This document shows, piece by piece, positions 26,363 to 36,015 of a DNA stretch of 64,000 bases. Source of the DNA: Agrobacterium tumefaciens str. B6. GTDB lineage: Bacteria > Pseudomonadota > Alphaproteobacteria > Rhizobiales > Rhizobiaceae. The position numbers were made by a program, and so were the translations under genes. Under the pieces are notes generated by a model. The model saw nothing but the letters and a program-made list of their open reading frames with translations. It did not search any database and was not told where the DNA came from. Positions within the stretch are counted from its first letter, which is position 1, and the number at the start of each line of letters is the position of its first letter. The DNA lies in NCBI RefSeq assembly GCF_001541315.1, contig NZ_LMVK01000023.1:124001-188000 (forward strand), in the 5' to 3' direction.

Positions 26363-26556
26363 GTGCGGGGCTTACCCCCTCTGTCCTGCCGGACATCTCC
26401 CCCTCAAGGGGGGAGATCGACAAGTGGCTGGCCCACGACATTCAGTGACGCCACTTTATTGATAGTAGATGATTGCGAGGGAACAAGCGGTGGCTCCATC
26501 CGATCTCCCCCTTGAGGGGGAGATGTCCGACAGGACAGGGGGGAAGCCCTACACTC
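26363..26556. repeat. Rhizobial palindromic intergenic element (about 55-bp inverted arms)
   Basis: Two arms (about 26363-26419 and 26500-26556) are inverted copies. Each has CTGTCCTG[C/T]CGGACATCTC and CCCCTCAAGGGGGGAGAT-type sequence, itself palindromic around CCCCTCAAGGGGG. The 80 bp between arms has no coding frame. This resembles the short repeated palindromes common between genes in Rhizobiales. It separates thiD from the Lrp gene and can fold into a strong bidirectional hairpin. Confidence 0.75.
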
Positions 26557-26560
26557 CACG

Positions 26561-27019
26561 CTACCGCGCCTTCGGCGTCGCCAACACATTCCGGATCGCA
26601 AAACTCGAATGAATGCGCGAAACCCCCGGCAGTTTCGACAGAATTTCCTTGTGAATACGCTCGAAATCCCCCGCACTTTCCGCCTCGCAGCGCAGAAAAT
26701 AATCCGAGCCGCCCGTCATCAGATAACATTCGCGGATTTCCGGATATCGCCGCACTGCGTTTTCGAAACGGTTGAGAAAATCCTCCGTTTGCCGATCCAG
26801 CGTGATCTGCACGATGACCGAAATCACCTCGCCGCCGGCAAGACCGCTGGTCAGTGCCGTGTACCCGCGAATAATCCCTTCCCGCTCGAGAATATCGACA
26901 CGGCGAAGGCAGGCGGATGCCGAAAGTCCGACCTCTGCAGCAAGCTTGGCATTGCTGATGCGGGCATTGAGCCGAAGCAGACGGATGATATGGCGGTCGG
27001 TCGCATCGAGGGACGACAT
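26561..27019 (-). CDS. Lrp/AsnC-family regulator of the dad operon
   Basis: A 152-residue Lrp-type protein: helix-turn-helix (LDATDRHIIRLLRLNARISN, AAEVGLSASACLRRVDIL, about residues 4-55) and a RAM/AsnC effector domain (about 65-145, with RECYLMTGGSDYFLRCEAES). It diverges from dadX-dadA across 126 bp, the usual arrangement for an alanine-responsive Lrp-like activator of D-alanine catabolism. The ATG at 27019 is preferred over a TTG four codons upstream. Confidence 0.88.
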   Translation of the reverse strand: MSSLDATDRHIIRLLRLNARISNAKLAAEVGLSASACLRRVDILEREGIIRGYTALTSGLAGGEVISVIVQITLDRQTEDFLNRFENAVRRYPEIRECYLMTGGSDYFLRCEAESAGDFERIHKEILSKLPGVSRIHSSFAIRNVLATPKAR

Positions 27020-27145
27020 AGAAAATTCCAATTAGCAAAAGAAAATTGCGTGATTACGAACTCTATCGCATTTCCTTCGAACAATCGCCAAGAAATTCGA
27101 TAATCGTTGCAATACCCTCATGAGATAAAAATGAGGGTGAGCGAC

Positions 27146-28312
27146 ATGGATATGCAGATCAGCCGCCAGCAGGCAGCCGGTGGTGCAAGCGGCCATCTGA
27201 CCATCGATCTCGGCGCATTGCGCGACAATTATCTGGCGCTTGCGGCGATGGCGCCAGCATCGCAGACGGCAGCGGTCGTCAAGGCCGATGCATATGGTCT
27301 CGGCGCGGATATCGTCTCGCAGGTCCTGTTCGAGGCGGGTTGCCGCAATTTCTTCGTCGCCCATATCGATGAAGCGCTAGCGCTCAGGCTCCGACTTTCG
27401 GCAGAAGCGCGGATTTTTGTTCTCAATGGTCTTCAGCCCGTCAATGAGCCCTCCTGTGCCGCCATGGCCGTTACTCCCGTTCTGAACTCGCTGGAGCAGA
27501 TCGCTCAATGGTCGGCTCACGCCAAGAAGCTTGGCAAAAGACTTGCCGCCGCCGTGCAGATCGATACCGGCATGTGCCGTCTCGGCCTTTCCCCCGAAGA
27601 GCTTGAAGTCCTCGCCTCACAGCCGCAATTGCTTGATGGTATCGACATCGCCTTCGTCATGAGCCACCTCGCCTGCGCCGATGAACCGGACCATGCCTCC
27701 AATGCCACGCAGCTTTCGGTGATGCGCAAAGCTGCCATTGCTTTCCCTGATGTACCGGTCTGTTTTTCCAACTCCGGCGGCATCTTTCTGGGCAATGATT
27801 ACCACAATCATCTCCTGCGCCCCGGCATCGCGCTTTATGGCGGCGCGCCCTCTTTTGCCCGCCCCAACCCGATGAAGCCGGTCGTTCGTCTTGACCTCGC
27901 CGTCATCCAGCCCCGCACTGTTCCAGCCGGTTCGCTGGTCGGTTACGGCGGATCTTTCGAGGCGCCCGGTCCGACGCAGCTTGCGACAATCGCGGCCGGT
28001 TACGCTGATGGCCTGCCGCGTTCGCTCAGCAATCGCGGCGCGGCGTGGTATAACGGCGTGCGCCTGCCGATTGCGGGCCGCGTTTCGATGGACAGCATTA
28101 TTCTCGACATATCCGCCCTGCCCGAAGACGCATTGACGCAGGGCAGTCTCGTGCAGATGATCGGGCCAGACCAGACGCTGGAAGACATCGCCGACGATGC
28201 GGGCACGATCGCCTATGAGATCCTGACAGGCCTCGGACGCCGTTATCGCCGCAGTTACATTCAGCCGGGTGAAACCCCGGCCATTGCTTCAACATCAGTC
28301 AATCACAAGTGA
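27146..28312 (+). CDS. dadX: Catabolic alanine racemase
   Basis: A 388-residue PLP enzyme interconverting L- and D-alanine. The PLP lysine lies in [14 protein letters not shown] near residue 45 and the catalytic tyrosine in [16 protein letters not shown] near residue 285. Other landmarks are [13 protein letters not shown] and [12 protein letters not shown]. The ATG at 27146 follows GAGGGTGAG. Seven bases separate it from dadA, so it feeds D-alanine to the dehydrogenase, which marks it as the catabolic rather than the cell-wall racemase. Confidence 0.93.
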   Translation: MDMQISRQQAAGGASGHLTIDLGALRDNYLALAAMAPASQTAAVVKADAYGLGADIVSQVLFEAGCRNFFVAHIDEALALRLRLSAEARIFVLNGLQPVNEPSCAAMAVTPVLNSLEQIAQWSAHAKKLGKRLAAAVQIDTGMCRLGLSPEELEVLASQPQLLDGIDIAFVMSHLACADEPDHASNATQLSVMRKAAIAFPDVPVCFSNSGGIFLGNDYHNHLLRPGIALYGGAPSFARPNPMKPVVRLDLAVIQPRTVPAGSLVGYGGSFEAPGPTQLATIAAGYADGLPRSLSNRGAAWYNGVRLPIAGRVSMDSIILDISALPEDALTQGSLVQMIGPDQTLEDIADDAGTIAYEILTGLGRRYRRSYIQPGETPAIASTSVNHK

Positions 28313-28319
28313 GACGATC

Positions 28320-29576
28320 ATGAACGTCACTATCCTCGGAGCCGGAGTCGTCGGCGTGACCTCCGCCTGGTATCTGGCCAAAGCCGGACACAAGGTGACT
28401 GTGATCGACCGCCAGCCGGCCGCAGCGCTGGAAACCAGCTTCGCCAACGCCGGTGAGGTTTCCCCCGGTTATTCCTCACCCTGGGCTGCCCCCGGCATTC
28501 CGATGAAGGCGATGAAATGGCTGTTCATGAAACACGCGCCGCTGATCATCCGCCCGACGGCCGACCCGGCCGCCTGGCGCTGGATGAGCCAGATGCTGCG
28601 CAACTGCACCTCGGCACGTTATGCCATCAACAAGAGCCGCATGGTGCGCGTCGCCGAATATAGCCGCGATTGCCTGATGGCCCTGCGTGAAGAGACCGGC
28701 ATCGAATATGACCAGCGCATGCAGGGCACGCTCGAAGTATTCCGTACCCAGAAGCAGTTCGACGCCATCGGCAAGGATGTCGACGTGCTGACGGCGGGCG
28801 GCGTGCCTTTCGAGATTCTCGACCGCGACGGCTGCGCCGCCATCGAACCCGGCCTCGCGCCGGCGAAGGAGAAGATCGTGGGCGGCCTGCGCCTGCCGGG
28901 CGACGAAACCGGCGATTGCTTCATGTTCACGACTGAACTTGCCCGCATGGCCGAAGAAGCCGGCGTTACCTTCCTCTACGATACCGGCATCATGCGCCCC
29001 ATCGTTGAAGCGGGACGTGTCAAGGCGGTGGAAACCACCCGGGGACTGGTGGAGGCTGACATTTTCGTCGCCGCACTCGGCAGCTATTCTCCGCAATTCC
29101 TGCGGCAGCTTGGCCTTACTCTGCCGGTTTATCCGGTGAAGGGGTATTCCATCACGGTTCCGATCGTAAAGGAGGAGCGCGCGCCCGTCTCCACGGTCAT
29201 GGACGAGACCTTCAAGGTGGCTATCACCCGGCTTGGCTCACGCATCCGCGCCGGCGGCATGGCTGAAATCGCCGGCTTTAGCAAGGATTTGCCGGCAGCG
29301 CGGCAGGAAACACTGGCTCATTCGGTGGAAGACCTGTTCGGCGGCGCTGGCGATCAGACCCAGGCGAAGTTCTGGTGCGGCCTGCGCCCAATGACGCCAG
29401 ACGGTACGCCTGTCATCGGCGCCACCCGCTACAGCAATCTTTATCTCAATACCGGCCACGGTACGCTCGGCTGGACAATGTCCTGCGGCTCCGCACGGGT
29501 GCTTGCCGATCTCATCAGCGGGAACAAGCCGGAGATCGACACCCACGATCTGGCGATCAGCCGTTACGCCGCCTGA
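28320..29576 (+). CDS. dadA: D-amino acid dehydrogenase
   Basis: A 418-residue FAD-dependent, membrane-associated dehydrogenase that oxidises D-alanine to pyruvate and ammonia and passes electrons to the respiratory chain. The dinucleotide motif is at the N-terminus ([20 protein letters not shown]). [18 protein letters not shown] and the C-terminal [20 protein letters not shown] are diagnostic of DadA. Normal length. It is the second gene of dadX-dadA and is followed by a strong terminator. Confidence 0.95.
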   Translation: MNVTILGAGVVGVTSAWYLAKAGHKVTVIDRQPAAALETSFANAGEVSPGYSSPWAAPGIPMKAMKWLFMKHAPLIIRPTADPAAWRWMSQMLRNCTSARYAINKSRMVRVAEYSRDCLMALREETGIEYDQRMQGTLEVFRTQKQFDAIGKDVDVLTAGGVPFEILDRDGCAAIEPGLAPAKEKIVGGLRLPGDETGDCFMFTTELARMAEEAGVTFLYDTGIMRPIVEAGRVKAVETTRGLVEADIFVAALGSYSPQFLRQLGLTLPVYPVKGYSITVPIVKEERAPVSTVMDETFKVAITRLGSRIRAGGMAEIAGFSKDLPAARQETLAHSVEDLFGGAGDQTQAKFWCGLRPMTPDGTPVIGATRYSNLYLNTGHGTLGWTMSCGSARVLADLISGNKPEIDTHDLAISRYAA

Positions 29577-29588
29577 CACGCGATTAAT

Positions 29589-29624
29589 CCGCGCATCCCC
29601 GCCCCTCTAGACGGGGATGCGCGG
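29589..29624. terminator. Bidirectional terminator between dadA and the GntR gene
   Basis: A perfect 13-bp stem (CCGCGCATCCCCG / CGGGGATGCGCGG, 10-base loop) lies between convergent genes. T-runs are absent on both sides, but the stem is very stable. Confidence 0.6.
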
Positions 29625-29628
29625 TCAA

Positions 29629-30339
29629 TCAGAGCGCCAGCGCATCCTTCAGTGCCAGGCCTTCCATCATGCGCAGATCAAGGTCGGCCTCAATGTGGTC
29701 AAGATGCTGCAACATCAGCGCGCGGGCCTTCGCCGTATCTTTCGCCTCAAGCGCGTCCAAGAGATCGGCGTGATCATTGTGGCCGCAGCTTGAAACACCC
29801 GAGCGGCCGTAAAGCGCGATCACCAGCGACGAGCGGGCGACCAGCTCGTCCATGAATTTTTCCAGAATGGCATTGCCGGCAAGCGAGGCCAGCATCAGGT
29901 GGAAATCGCCCGATGCCTTGATTTCCGCGCGTCTGGCGCTCGGGCCGCGCTCATGCTGATGACGGCTTTCCTGCACCAGATGCTCCCGCAGCCGCTTGGC
30001 TGCCGCCGGCGTGATTTTCTCGATGGCGGCATCGACGACACCGGGTTCGATCAGCCGGCGCGAGGCGAACACCTGCCGCGCTTCATCCGGTGTGGGATTG
30101 GAAACGAAGGCGCCGCGGTTGCGCTCAGCCTTCACCAGCCCCTCATAGGCCAGCATCTGAAGTGCCGCGCGCACTACCGTGCGGCTGACATCGAACAGCG
30201 TACCCACTTCCGATTCCGACAGTTTGGTTCCCGGCGCAAGCCGACGGTCGACAATGGCGTCACGCAGCGTATCGCGAATGGCCTGGGCACGGTCTTCATG
30301 CGAGGTGTCGGAATTGACGGTTATCTGGGAAAGGCTCAT
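29629..30339 (-). CDS. GntR-family (FadR/FCD) transcriptional regulator
   Basis: A 236-residue regulator: winged helix-turn-helix (about 20-85; LAPGTKLSESEVGTLFDVSR, TVVRAALQMLAYEGLVKAER) and an all-helical FCD ligand domain (about 95-225; DFHLMLASLAGNAILEKFMD, and HNDHADLLDALEAKDTAKA with metal-type histidines). Start MSLSQITVNSD at 30339. Targets cannot be told: it is convergent with dadA and divergent from the BA14K gene. Confidence 0.85.
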   Translation of the reverse strand: MSLSQITVNSDTSHEDRAQAIRDTLRDAIVDRRLAPGTKLSESEVGTLFDVSRTVVRAALQMLAYEGLVKAERNRGAFVSNPTPDEARQVFASRRLIEPGVVDAAIEKITPAAAKRLREHLVQESRHQHERGPSARRAEIKASGDFHLMLASLAGNAILEKFMDELVARSSLVIALYGRSGVSSCGHNDHADLLDALEAKDTAKARALMLQHLDHIEADLDLRMMEGLALKDALAL

Positions 30340-30518
30340 CGGGGCGTCCTGTTTGTTCTTGAGTTCTAGCGCGAAGTGCGGCGCACGCAAACAGGAATTG
30401 CGGGCAGCCGCCGGTCCGCCACAATTCATTCAGCGCCCGTTCAGCAGCCGGGCTGTATTTCCTTAACCATCGAATTTGCAACTGGCAGCACCCTGCCACC
30501 TGTACGGAAGAACACACC

Positions 30519-31010
30519 ATGTCGTCCTTTGCAGCTAAAACAGTTCTGACAATTGCTGTCGCCGCCGCTACCATTGTTCCCTTGAGCAGCGCATCCGCTG
30601 GCGACTGGGACCGCCGCGACCGTCGCGATGCTGCCATTCTGGGTGGCGTACTCGGTCTTGCCGCTGGTGTCGCCGTCGGCTCCGCAATGTCCCGCCCGGC
30701 GCCGGTGGATGATGAGCGTGTCTATATCGACCCGCCCCGCCGCTATGAGCCGAGCTATGTCGATGAAGAGCCGGACTATCGCTACTATCGGCCCCAGCCG
30801 CAGCCTGTTTATCGCCCCGCTCCGGTCTACCGCCCGCAACCTGTCTATGACAGCCGCCCGGTTTACGGCCAGCGCGCCACCTATCGCACCATCGAGCCAT
30901 GGACCAACGCCTGGTACGACTATTGCTCGCAGCGTTACCGGAGCTTCAATTCCCGCACCGGGACCTATACGGATTATGACGGCCAGCGTCATTTCTGCGT
31001 AGCGGGTTGA
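30519..31010 (+). CDS. BA14K-family secreted protein
   Basis: A 163-residue exported protein. Signal peptide to about residue 28 (VPLSSASAG), a Gly-zipper segment (AAILGGVLGLAAGVAVGSAM), a Tyr/Pro/Arg-rich low-complexity stretch with repeated PxPVYRP units (about 85-115), and the C-terminal BA14K domain (WYDYCSQRYRSFNSRTGTY ending HFCVAG) with its Cys pair. In Brucella the family is immunoreactive with a lectin-like activity; its role here is unknown. Monocistronic, with a terminator 40 bases downstream. Confidence 0.85.
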   Translation: MSSFAAKTVLTIAVAAATIVPLSSASAGDWDRRDRRDAAILGGVLGLAAGVAVGSAMSRPAPVDDERVYIDPPRRYEPSYVDEEPDYRYYRPQPQPVYRPAPVYRPQPVYDSRPVYGQRATYRTIEPWTNAWYDYCSQRYRSFNSRTGTYTDYDGQRHFCVAG

Positions 31011-31050
31011 TCAAGCCGACCTTCGGCACAATTATGGTCGTTATTGTCAG

Positions 31051-31078
31051 GCCGCGGACGGAAACGTCCGCGGCTTTT
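31051..31078 (+). terminator. Rho-independent terminator of the BA14K gene
   Basis: A 9-bp stem GCCGCGGAC / GTCCGCGGC with a 6-base loop, followed by TTTT. Confidence 0.8.
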
Positions 31079-31107
31079 CATCATGCGTCAACCGGCCCCG
31101 CGCCGGC

Positions 31108-32472
31108 TCACGCCGCGCCGCTCTTCACATAATCCGCCCGGTTGATGCCGTGGCGTTGCAGCTTGTCGTAAAAGGTCTTGCGGGCGATGCCGAGCGTGGC
31201 GATGGTTTCCGCCACGTCGCCATTCGATTGTTCCAGCGTTTCGCGGATGATGCGCGCTTCGATCTCATCCATGCGCTCCGGCAAGGTGCCGGAGGCGGGG
31301 AGCGCGGATTGCAATGCAGGCGCTCCCGCTGATTCCGCCTCCAACCCAAGCACCACCCTTTCGGCGAAATGCCCGAGTTCGCGCACATTGCCCGGCCAGT
31401 CATGATCATTGAGGCGGCGGGAAATGCCCGAGCTGATCTGCGGCACCGGCATGTTGAAACGGTTGGCGGCCTTGGTGACGAAATGGGAGAACAGCAGCGG
31501 AATATCCGCCTTGCGTTCGCGCAGCGGCGGAATGGACAGCGTCACCACATTCAGCCGGTAATAGAGGTCCTCGCGAAACGTGCCACGTTCGGACGGATCG
31601 CCAAGATCGACCTTGGCCGCCGCCACCACGCGAATATCGACCGGCCGCTCCTCGTTCGACCCGAGTGGCGAGACCTCGCGCATTTCCAGCACACGCAGCA
31701 TCTTCACCTGCACCGCAAGCGGCATGCTTTCTATCTCATCCAGAAACAGGGTGCCGCCGCTCGAATGTTCGATGCGGCCGACGCGTTTTTTCTGCGCGCC
31801 GGTAAAAGCTCCCGGTTCATGGCCGAAAAGCTCGCTTTCAATCACCGTTTCCGGCAGCGCCCCACAATTGAGCGCCACGAAATTACCTTTCGAGCGTTTC
31901 TTGCTCCAGCGGTGAAGGGCCGTTGCCACCACTTCCTTGCCGCTGCCGGTCTCGCCAGCCACCAGCACATCCACGTCGGTATCGGCAATGTGCCGAAGCG
32001 TGGTGCGCAGGCGCTCCATGGCGGGCGGCTGACCCATCCGCGGCAGATCATCTTCCGCCCGTCCCCCCGCCCGGCGAAGGGCGCGATTTTCCAGCACCAG
32101 CCGGCGCATTTCCACAGCCCGGCGGGCACTTTCCACCATGCGCCCGGCAGGAAATGGCTTGGCGATAAAATCATAAGCGCCGTTGTGAAGCGCATCGACG
32201 GCCATCGGCACATCGCCATGCCCTGTGATGAGGATGACAGGCAGATCGGCATCGATCTTGCGGACATGGTCGAAAAACTCTAGCCCGGTCATGCCCGGCA
32301 TGCGCACATCGGTGATGACGACGCCGTCGAAATCCTCGTTCAAGGCCTCAAGCGCCTGTTCTGCGCGAGAAAACGAAGTAACCGGCAATCCATCGAGTTC
32401 CAGCGTCTGCACCATCGCCTTGCGCAGCTGGGAGTCGTCGTCCACCAGGAATATGGTTCCGTCCACCGTCAT
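31108..32472 (-). CDS. dctD: C4-dicarboxylate response regulator, sigma-54 activator
   Basis: A 454-residue NtrC-family regulator. Receiver domain (about 5-120) with phospho-acceptor Asp in [21 protein letters not shown]+ domain (about 145-385) with Walker [10 protein letters not shown], sigma-54 contact loop EPGAFTGAQ and Walker [11 protein letters not shown]-terminal Fis-type helix-turn-helix ([19 protein letters not shown]). It follows dctB by one base. Phosphorylated DctD should bind the inverted repeats upstream of dctA and open its sigma-54 promoter. Confidence 0.95.
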   Translation of the reverse strand: MTVDGTIFLVDDDSQLRKAMVQTLELDGLPVTSFSRAEQALEALNEDFDGVVITDVRMPGMTGLEFFDHVRKIDADLPVILITGHGDVPMAVDALHNGAYDFIAKPFPAGRMVESARRAVEMRRLVLENRALRRAGGRAEDDLPRMGQPPAMERLRTTLRHIADTDVDVLVAGETGSGKEVVATALHRWSKKRSKGNFVALNCGALPETVIESELFGHEPGAFTGAQKKRVGRIEHSSGGTLFLDEIESMPLAVQVKMLRVLEMREVSPLGSNEERPVDIRVVAAAKVDLGDPSERGTFREDLYYRLNVVTLSIPPLRERKADIPLLFSHFVTKAANRFNMPVPQISSGISRRLNDHDWPGNVRELGHFAERVVLGLEAESAGAPALQSALPASGTLPERMDEIEARIIRETLEQSNGDVAETIATLGIARKTFYDKLQRHGINRADYVKSGAA

Positions 32473-32473
32473 G

Positions 32474-34315
32474 TCATGCTCGCTTCAGAAATACGGAAAA
32501 ACGAGTACCCGCCTCGCTGCTATCCACCTCGATACGCCCGCCATAGTCAGAAGCAATATCGTTGGAGATGACGAGACCGAGGCCGAGGCCGCTTTCCTTT
32601 GATGTGTTGAAGGGCGAAAAAAGCTGCGCGCGGATGGCTTCAGGAATGCCCGTGCCGTTGTCGCTGACGGAAAGCACGACCATGTCACCTTCTTCGCGCA
32701 CACGCACCTCGACACGGGCCGCCCCAATCTCCTCGGTGGCTTCCAGCGCGTTTTGCAGAAGGTTGATGAGGATCTGCTCCAGCCGGATACGGCTGCCGAG
32801 CACTTTCAGGTCCTGATCCGGCAACACGATATCCAGTGCATCCATCTGTCCGGAAAAGCGGCTGCGCAACAGCATGACCGCGCCTTCGATGACCAAGCGA
32901 ACGCTGACAGGCTCGGCGGCGGTGCGACCCTTGCGGGCCAATATTTTCAGATCGCCGGTAATGGTGCCGATACGCTCGGTCAACGCCGCGATGTTTTCGA
33001 GATTTTCGGTGGCCTCAGACATGCGGTCGCGTTTCAGCAGCGTGCGGGCATTGTCGGCAAAGGCGCGGATCGTCGCCACCGGCTGATTGATCTCGTGCGC
33101 CACACCCGCCGCCACCTGCCCCAGAATGGAAAGGCGGTTGGCCTGAACCAGCTCGTGCTGCACATTACGCAACTCGCCGGTGGTTTTTTCATGCAGGGCG
33201 ATTTCGGCCTGCAGGTGATCGCGGGTTCTGGTCAGGTCGCGGGTGCGTTCCTGCACCTTCATTTCCAGCTCAGTGCGGGCACGCTGTTCCTCTTCCTTTT
33301 CCTTAAGCGCCTTGTGCCGGCGCCACAGCCACAGGGCCGAAAGCGCCATCAGCGGCATCAGCGTCGCCAACGCCACCACCCTGCCCTCGCGGATTGTGGC
33401 GTTCAGCGCCGGCGCCACGGGCTGCAGATAATGCAGGGTCCATGAAGTGGTCGGAACCGGCATTTCGAGTTGCAGGTAGTCGCCGCGCTCGCTCCCCGGT
33501 TCATCAACATGAATAAGCGGAACGCTGTCGCTCGAGCGCCGCGCCGTCCGAAATGGCAAGGTTGAAAGCGCCTCATTGCCAAATTGCAGGCTCTCGGAAA
33601 TGATTTTCCGCTGCGCCTCATCAATCGGCGCGACGGTCCTGAAGCGCCATTCCGGCACGCTGGTCATCAGCACGACGCCGTTTCTGTCGACCACATAGAC
33701 CGGTTTGCCTCCGATGTTCCAGTCGGTCTCCAGCCGGTTGAACTCGACCTTGGCGATGACGACGCCAAGCGGCCGCCCGTCGGCGGAATCGATACGGCGG
33801 GAGATATAAAGACCCGGCCGGCGGCTGACATTGCCAAGCGCATAATGTTCGGACATGCCGGTCTTCATCGCCGCCTGGAAATATTCGCGAAAAGCATAAT
33901 TGGAGCCGACAAAGCTGTCCGCCTGCCGCCAATTGCTCGACGCAATGGTCAATCCGGTCGGCCCGGTCACATAGATCACCGAGGATTGCGTACCTTCAAT
34001 AAGCCCCTCCAGCTTGCGGTTCAGCCGATCGAGGGCAGGAGCACCACCACCATCCAGCGCAGCGGCAAGATCGGGATCTCCTGACAGGACCAGCGGAATG
34101 GCGCGCGGCCGCTCCAGCGCAACATTAAGAAGCGCGATCTTCAATTCGGCATCCGTGGCGGCCTCGGAACCCGCCGCCCGCAGTGCCTGGTTGCGGGCGA
34201 ACTCATCGGCCACCAGCAGAACACCAAGACTGACGAGCAGCCACAGACCCGCCAGCGCCAGCCATTGCGCCCGCCGTTTCGCCTGGGAATGAGGTGTCTG
34301 ATCCTGATAGGTCAT
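32474..34315 (-). CDS. dctB: C4-dicarboxylate sensor histidine kinase
   Basis: A 613-residue sensor kinase: N-terminal membrane helix (about 17-38), a periplasmic double-PAS (dCache) sensor (about 40-305) for succinate, malate and fumarate, a second helix (about 312-332), a coiled linker ([18 protein letters not shown]), then the HisKA H-box [18 protein letters not shown] and HATPase motifs (N-box [15 protein letters not shown]1 [23 protein letters not shown]). The start at 34315 ([10 protein letters not shown]) was chosen because upstream sequence carries the dctA regulatory sites. Works with DctD. Confidence 0.93.
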   Translation of the reverse strand: MTYQDQTPHSQAKRRAQWLALAGLWLLVSLGVLLVADEFARNQALRAAGSEAATDAELKIALLNVALERPRAIPLVLSGDPDLAAALDGGGAPALDRLNRKLEGLIEGTQSSVIYVTGPTGLTIASSNWRQADSFVGSNYAFREYFQAAMKTGMSEHYALGNVSRRPGLYISRRIDSADGRPLGVVIAKVEFNRLETDWNIGGKPVYVVDRNGVVLMTSVPEWRFRTVAPIDEAQRKIISESLQFGNEALSTLPFRTARRSSDSVPLIHVDEPGSERGDYLQLEMPVPTTSWTLHYLQPVAPALNATIREGRVVALATLMPLMALSALWLWRRHKALKEKEEEQRARTELEMKVQERTRDLTRTRDHLQAEIALHEKTTGELRNVQHELVQANRLSILGQVAAGVAHEINQPVATIRAFADNARTLLKRDRMSEATENLENIAALTERIGTITGDLKILARKGRTAAEPVSVRLVIEGAVMLLRSRFSGQMDALDIVLPDQDLKVLGSRIRLEQILINLLQNALEATEEIGAARVEVRVREEGDMVVLSVSDNGTGIPEAIRAQLFSPFNTSKESGLGLGLVISNDIASDYGGRIEVDSSEAGTRFSVFLKRA

Positions 34316-34322
34316 GGGATAA

Positions 34323-34374
34323 TTGTGCGGATTTACGCACAGATCGCAAGAGATTTTGTCCGGAATTCCGCACA
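34323..34374. promoter_or_regulatory. DctD upstream activator sites (two inverted repeats)
   Basis: Two similar dyads: TTGTGCGGATTTACGCACA at 34323-34341 and TGTCCGGAATTCCGCACA at 34357-34374, centred about 34 bp apart (about three helical turns). They lie about 75-125 bp upstream of the sigma-54 promoter of dctA and match the known rhizobial dctA UAS pattern TGTGCGGAATTCCGCACA. Confidence 0.85.
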
Positions 34375-34447
34375 AATGCCCTTGAGCCGGCGAAGCTTCA
34401 ATAAAAACTACTTTTGAAATCAGCTGGTTACGGCAAATAAGCAAGTC

Positions 34448-34463
34448 TGGCATGCGTATTGCA
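34448..34463 (+). promoter_or_regulatory. Sigma-54 (-24/-12) promoter of dctA
   Basis: TGGCATGCGTATTGCA: the GG of the -24 box and the GC of the -12 box are separated by 10 bases, fitting TGGCAC-N5-TTGC. It lies about 90 bases upstream of the dctA start, downstream of two DctD-type sites. Confidence 0.88.
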
Positions 34464-34551
34464 CATGACTCCACAATCGGCACGAAGCCGTCAACGACAC
34501 GGCGATCCCGGGAGGCCAATAAAGGCAGGGTGAGGCCGAGGAGGAAAAAAC

Positions 34552-35898
34552 ATGATCGATACGACAGCCGTGGCCGCAGGCCACGCCAAAATGCCATTTT
34601 ACAAGCACCTGTATTTTCAGGTTCTGGTGGCCATCATCGCCGGTATCGCGCTCGGCCATTTCTATCCGGCTTTCGGCGAACAGCTGAAACCGCTCGGCGA
34701 CGGCTTCATCCGCCTCGTCAAGATGATCATCGCTCCCGTCATCTTCCTCACCGTCGCGACCGGCATCGCCGGCATGAACGACATGAAGAAGGTTGGCCGC
34801 GTAGCCGGCAAGGCCATGATCTACTTCCTGGTCTTCTCCACGCTCGCGCTCATCGTTGGCCTCATCGTCGCCAACACCGTGCAGCCGGGCGCCGGCATGA
34901 ACATCGATCCCGCCACGCTGGATGCCAAGGCCGTCGCGACCTACGCCGACAAGGCCCATGAGCAGACCATCACCGGATTCCTGATGAACATCATCCCGAC
35001 CACCATCGTCGGCGCGTTCGCCAGCGGCGATATTCTGCAGGTGCTGTTCTTCTCGGTGCTCTTCGGCATCGCGCTCGGCGTCGTCGGCGAAAAGGGCAAG
35101 CCCGTCACCGATTTCATGCATGCCCTGATGTATCCGATCTTCAAGCTGGTCGCGATCCTGATGAAGGCCGCCCCCATCGGCGCTTTTGGCGCGATGGCCT
35201 TCACCATCGGCAAATACGGCATCTCGTCCGTTACCAACCTCGCCATGCTGATCGGCACCTTCTACATCACGTCCGCATTGTTCGTGTTCGTGGTTCTCGG
35301 CGCCGTCTGCCGCTATAACGGCTTCTCGATCGTCGCGCTCATCCGCTACATCAAGGAAGAACTGCTTCTTGTTCTCGGCACCTCTTCTTCGGAAGCCGCC
35401 CTGCCGGGCCTGATGAGCAAGATGGAAAAGGCGGGCTGCAAGCGTTCCGTCGTCGGCCTCGTCATTCCCACCGGTTATTCGTTCAACCTCGATGGCACCA
35501 ACATCTACATGACGCTGGCGGCGCTCTTCATCGCACAGGCAACCGGTATCCACCTCTCCTTCGGTGAACAGATCCTCCTGCTGCTCGTTGCCATGCTCTC
35601 GTCCAAGGGTGCGGCCGGCATCACCGGCGCTGGCTTCATCACGCTCGCAGCCACGCTCTCCGTCGTGCCTTCGGTTCCAGTTGCCGGCATGGCGCTGATC
35701 CTCGGCATCGACCGCTTCATGTCGGAATGCCGTGCGCTCACCAACTTCGTCGGCAATGCGGTCGCCACCATCGTCGTCGCCCGCTGGGAAGGCGAACTGG
35801 ATCAGGACCAGCTTGCCCGCGTTCTGAGCGGCAAGGAAGAGTTCACCGGCATCGCCGATGTGGATTCGCTTCCGGCATCGGTCCAGCCGGCCGAATAA
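34552..35898 (+). CDS. dctA: C4-dicarboxylate/proton symporter
   Basis: A 448-residue secondary transporter (DAACS/SLC1 fold) taking up succinate, fumarate and malate. Multiple membrane segments are visible; signatures are [20 protein letters not shown], the serine-rich loop [16 protein letters not shown] and [19 protein letters not shown], plus [23 protein letters not shown] after GAGGAGGAA. Driven by the sigma-54 promoter and DctBD sites upstream. Full length; essential for using plant-derived dicarboxylates in relatives. Confidence 0.97.
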   Translation: MIDTTAVAAGHAKMPFYKHLYFQVLVAIIAGIALGHFYPAFGEQLKPLGDGFIRLVKMIIAPVIFLTVATGIAGMNDMKKVGRVAGKAMIYFLVFSTLALIVGLIVANTVQPGAGMNIDPATLDAKAVATYADKAHEQTITGFLMNIIPTTIVGAFASGDILQVLFFSVLFGIALGVVGEKGKPVTDFMHALMYPIFKLVAILMKAAPIGAFGAMAFTIGKYGISSVTNLAMLIGTFYITSALFVFVVLGAVCRYNGFSIVALIRYIKEELLLVLGTSSSEAALPGLMSKMEKAGCKRSVVGLVIPTGYSFNLDGTNIYMTLAALFIAQATGIHLSFGEQILLLLVAMLSSKGAAGITGAGFITLAATLSVVPSVPVAGMALILGIDRFMSECRALTNFVGNAVATIVVARWEGELDQDQLARVLSGKEEFTGIADVDSLPASVQPAE

Positions 35899-35953
35899 TA
35901 CGACCTCCCAAGGTCCGGCCTGTCCCGGTTTTTCCCGGGCAGGCAACTACAGA

Positions 35954-35985
35954 AAGCCCGGAGCATCTTGCGATACTCCGGGCTT
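35954..35985. terminator. Bidirectional terminator between dctA and the aminotransferase gene
   Basis: A 10-bp stem AAGCCCGGAG / CTCCGGGCTT followed by TTCC on the plus strand. A second dyad (CCTGTCCCGG...CCCGGGCAGG) lies just before it at about 35920-35943. Confidence 0.7.
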
Positions 35986-36015
35986 TTCCGTTGCGGAATT
36001 GCAAACTGTGCAGTG

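Noticed and set aside
26363-26556. Inverted repeats as ends of an insertion sequence
   Set aside because: Only about 80 bp lie between the arms and there is no transposase or clear target duplication.
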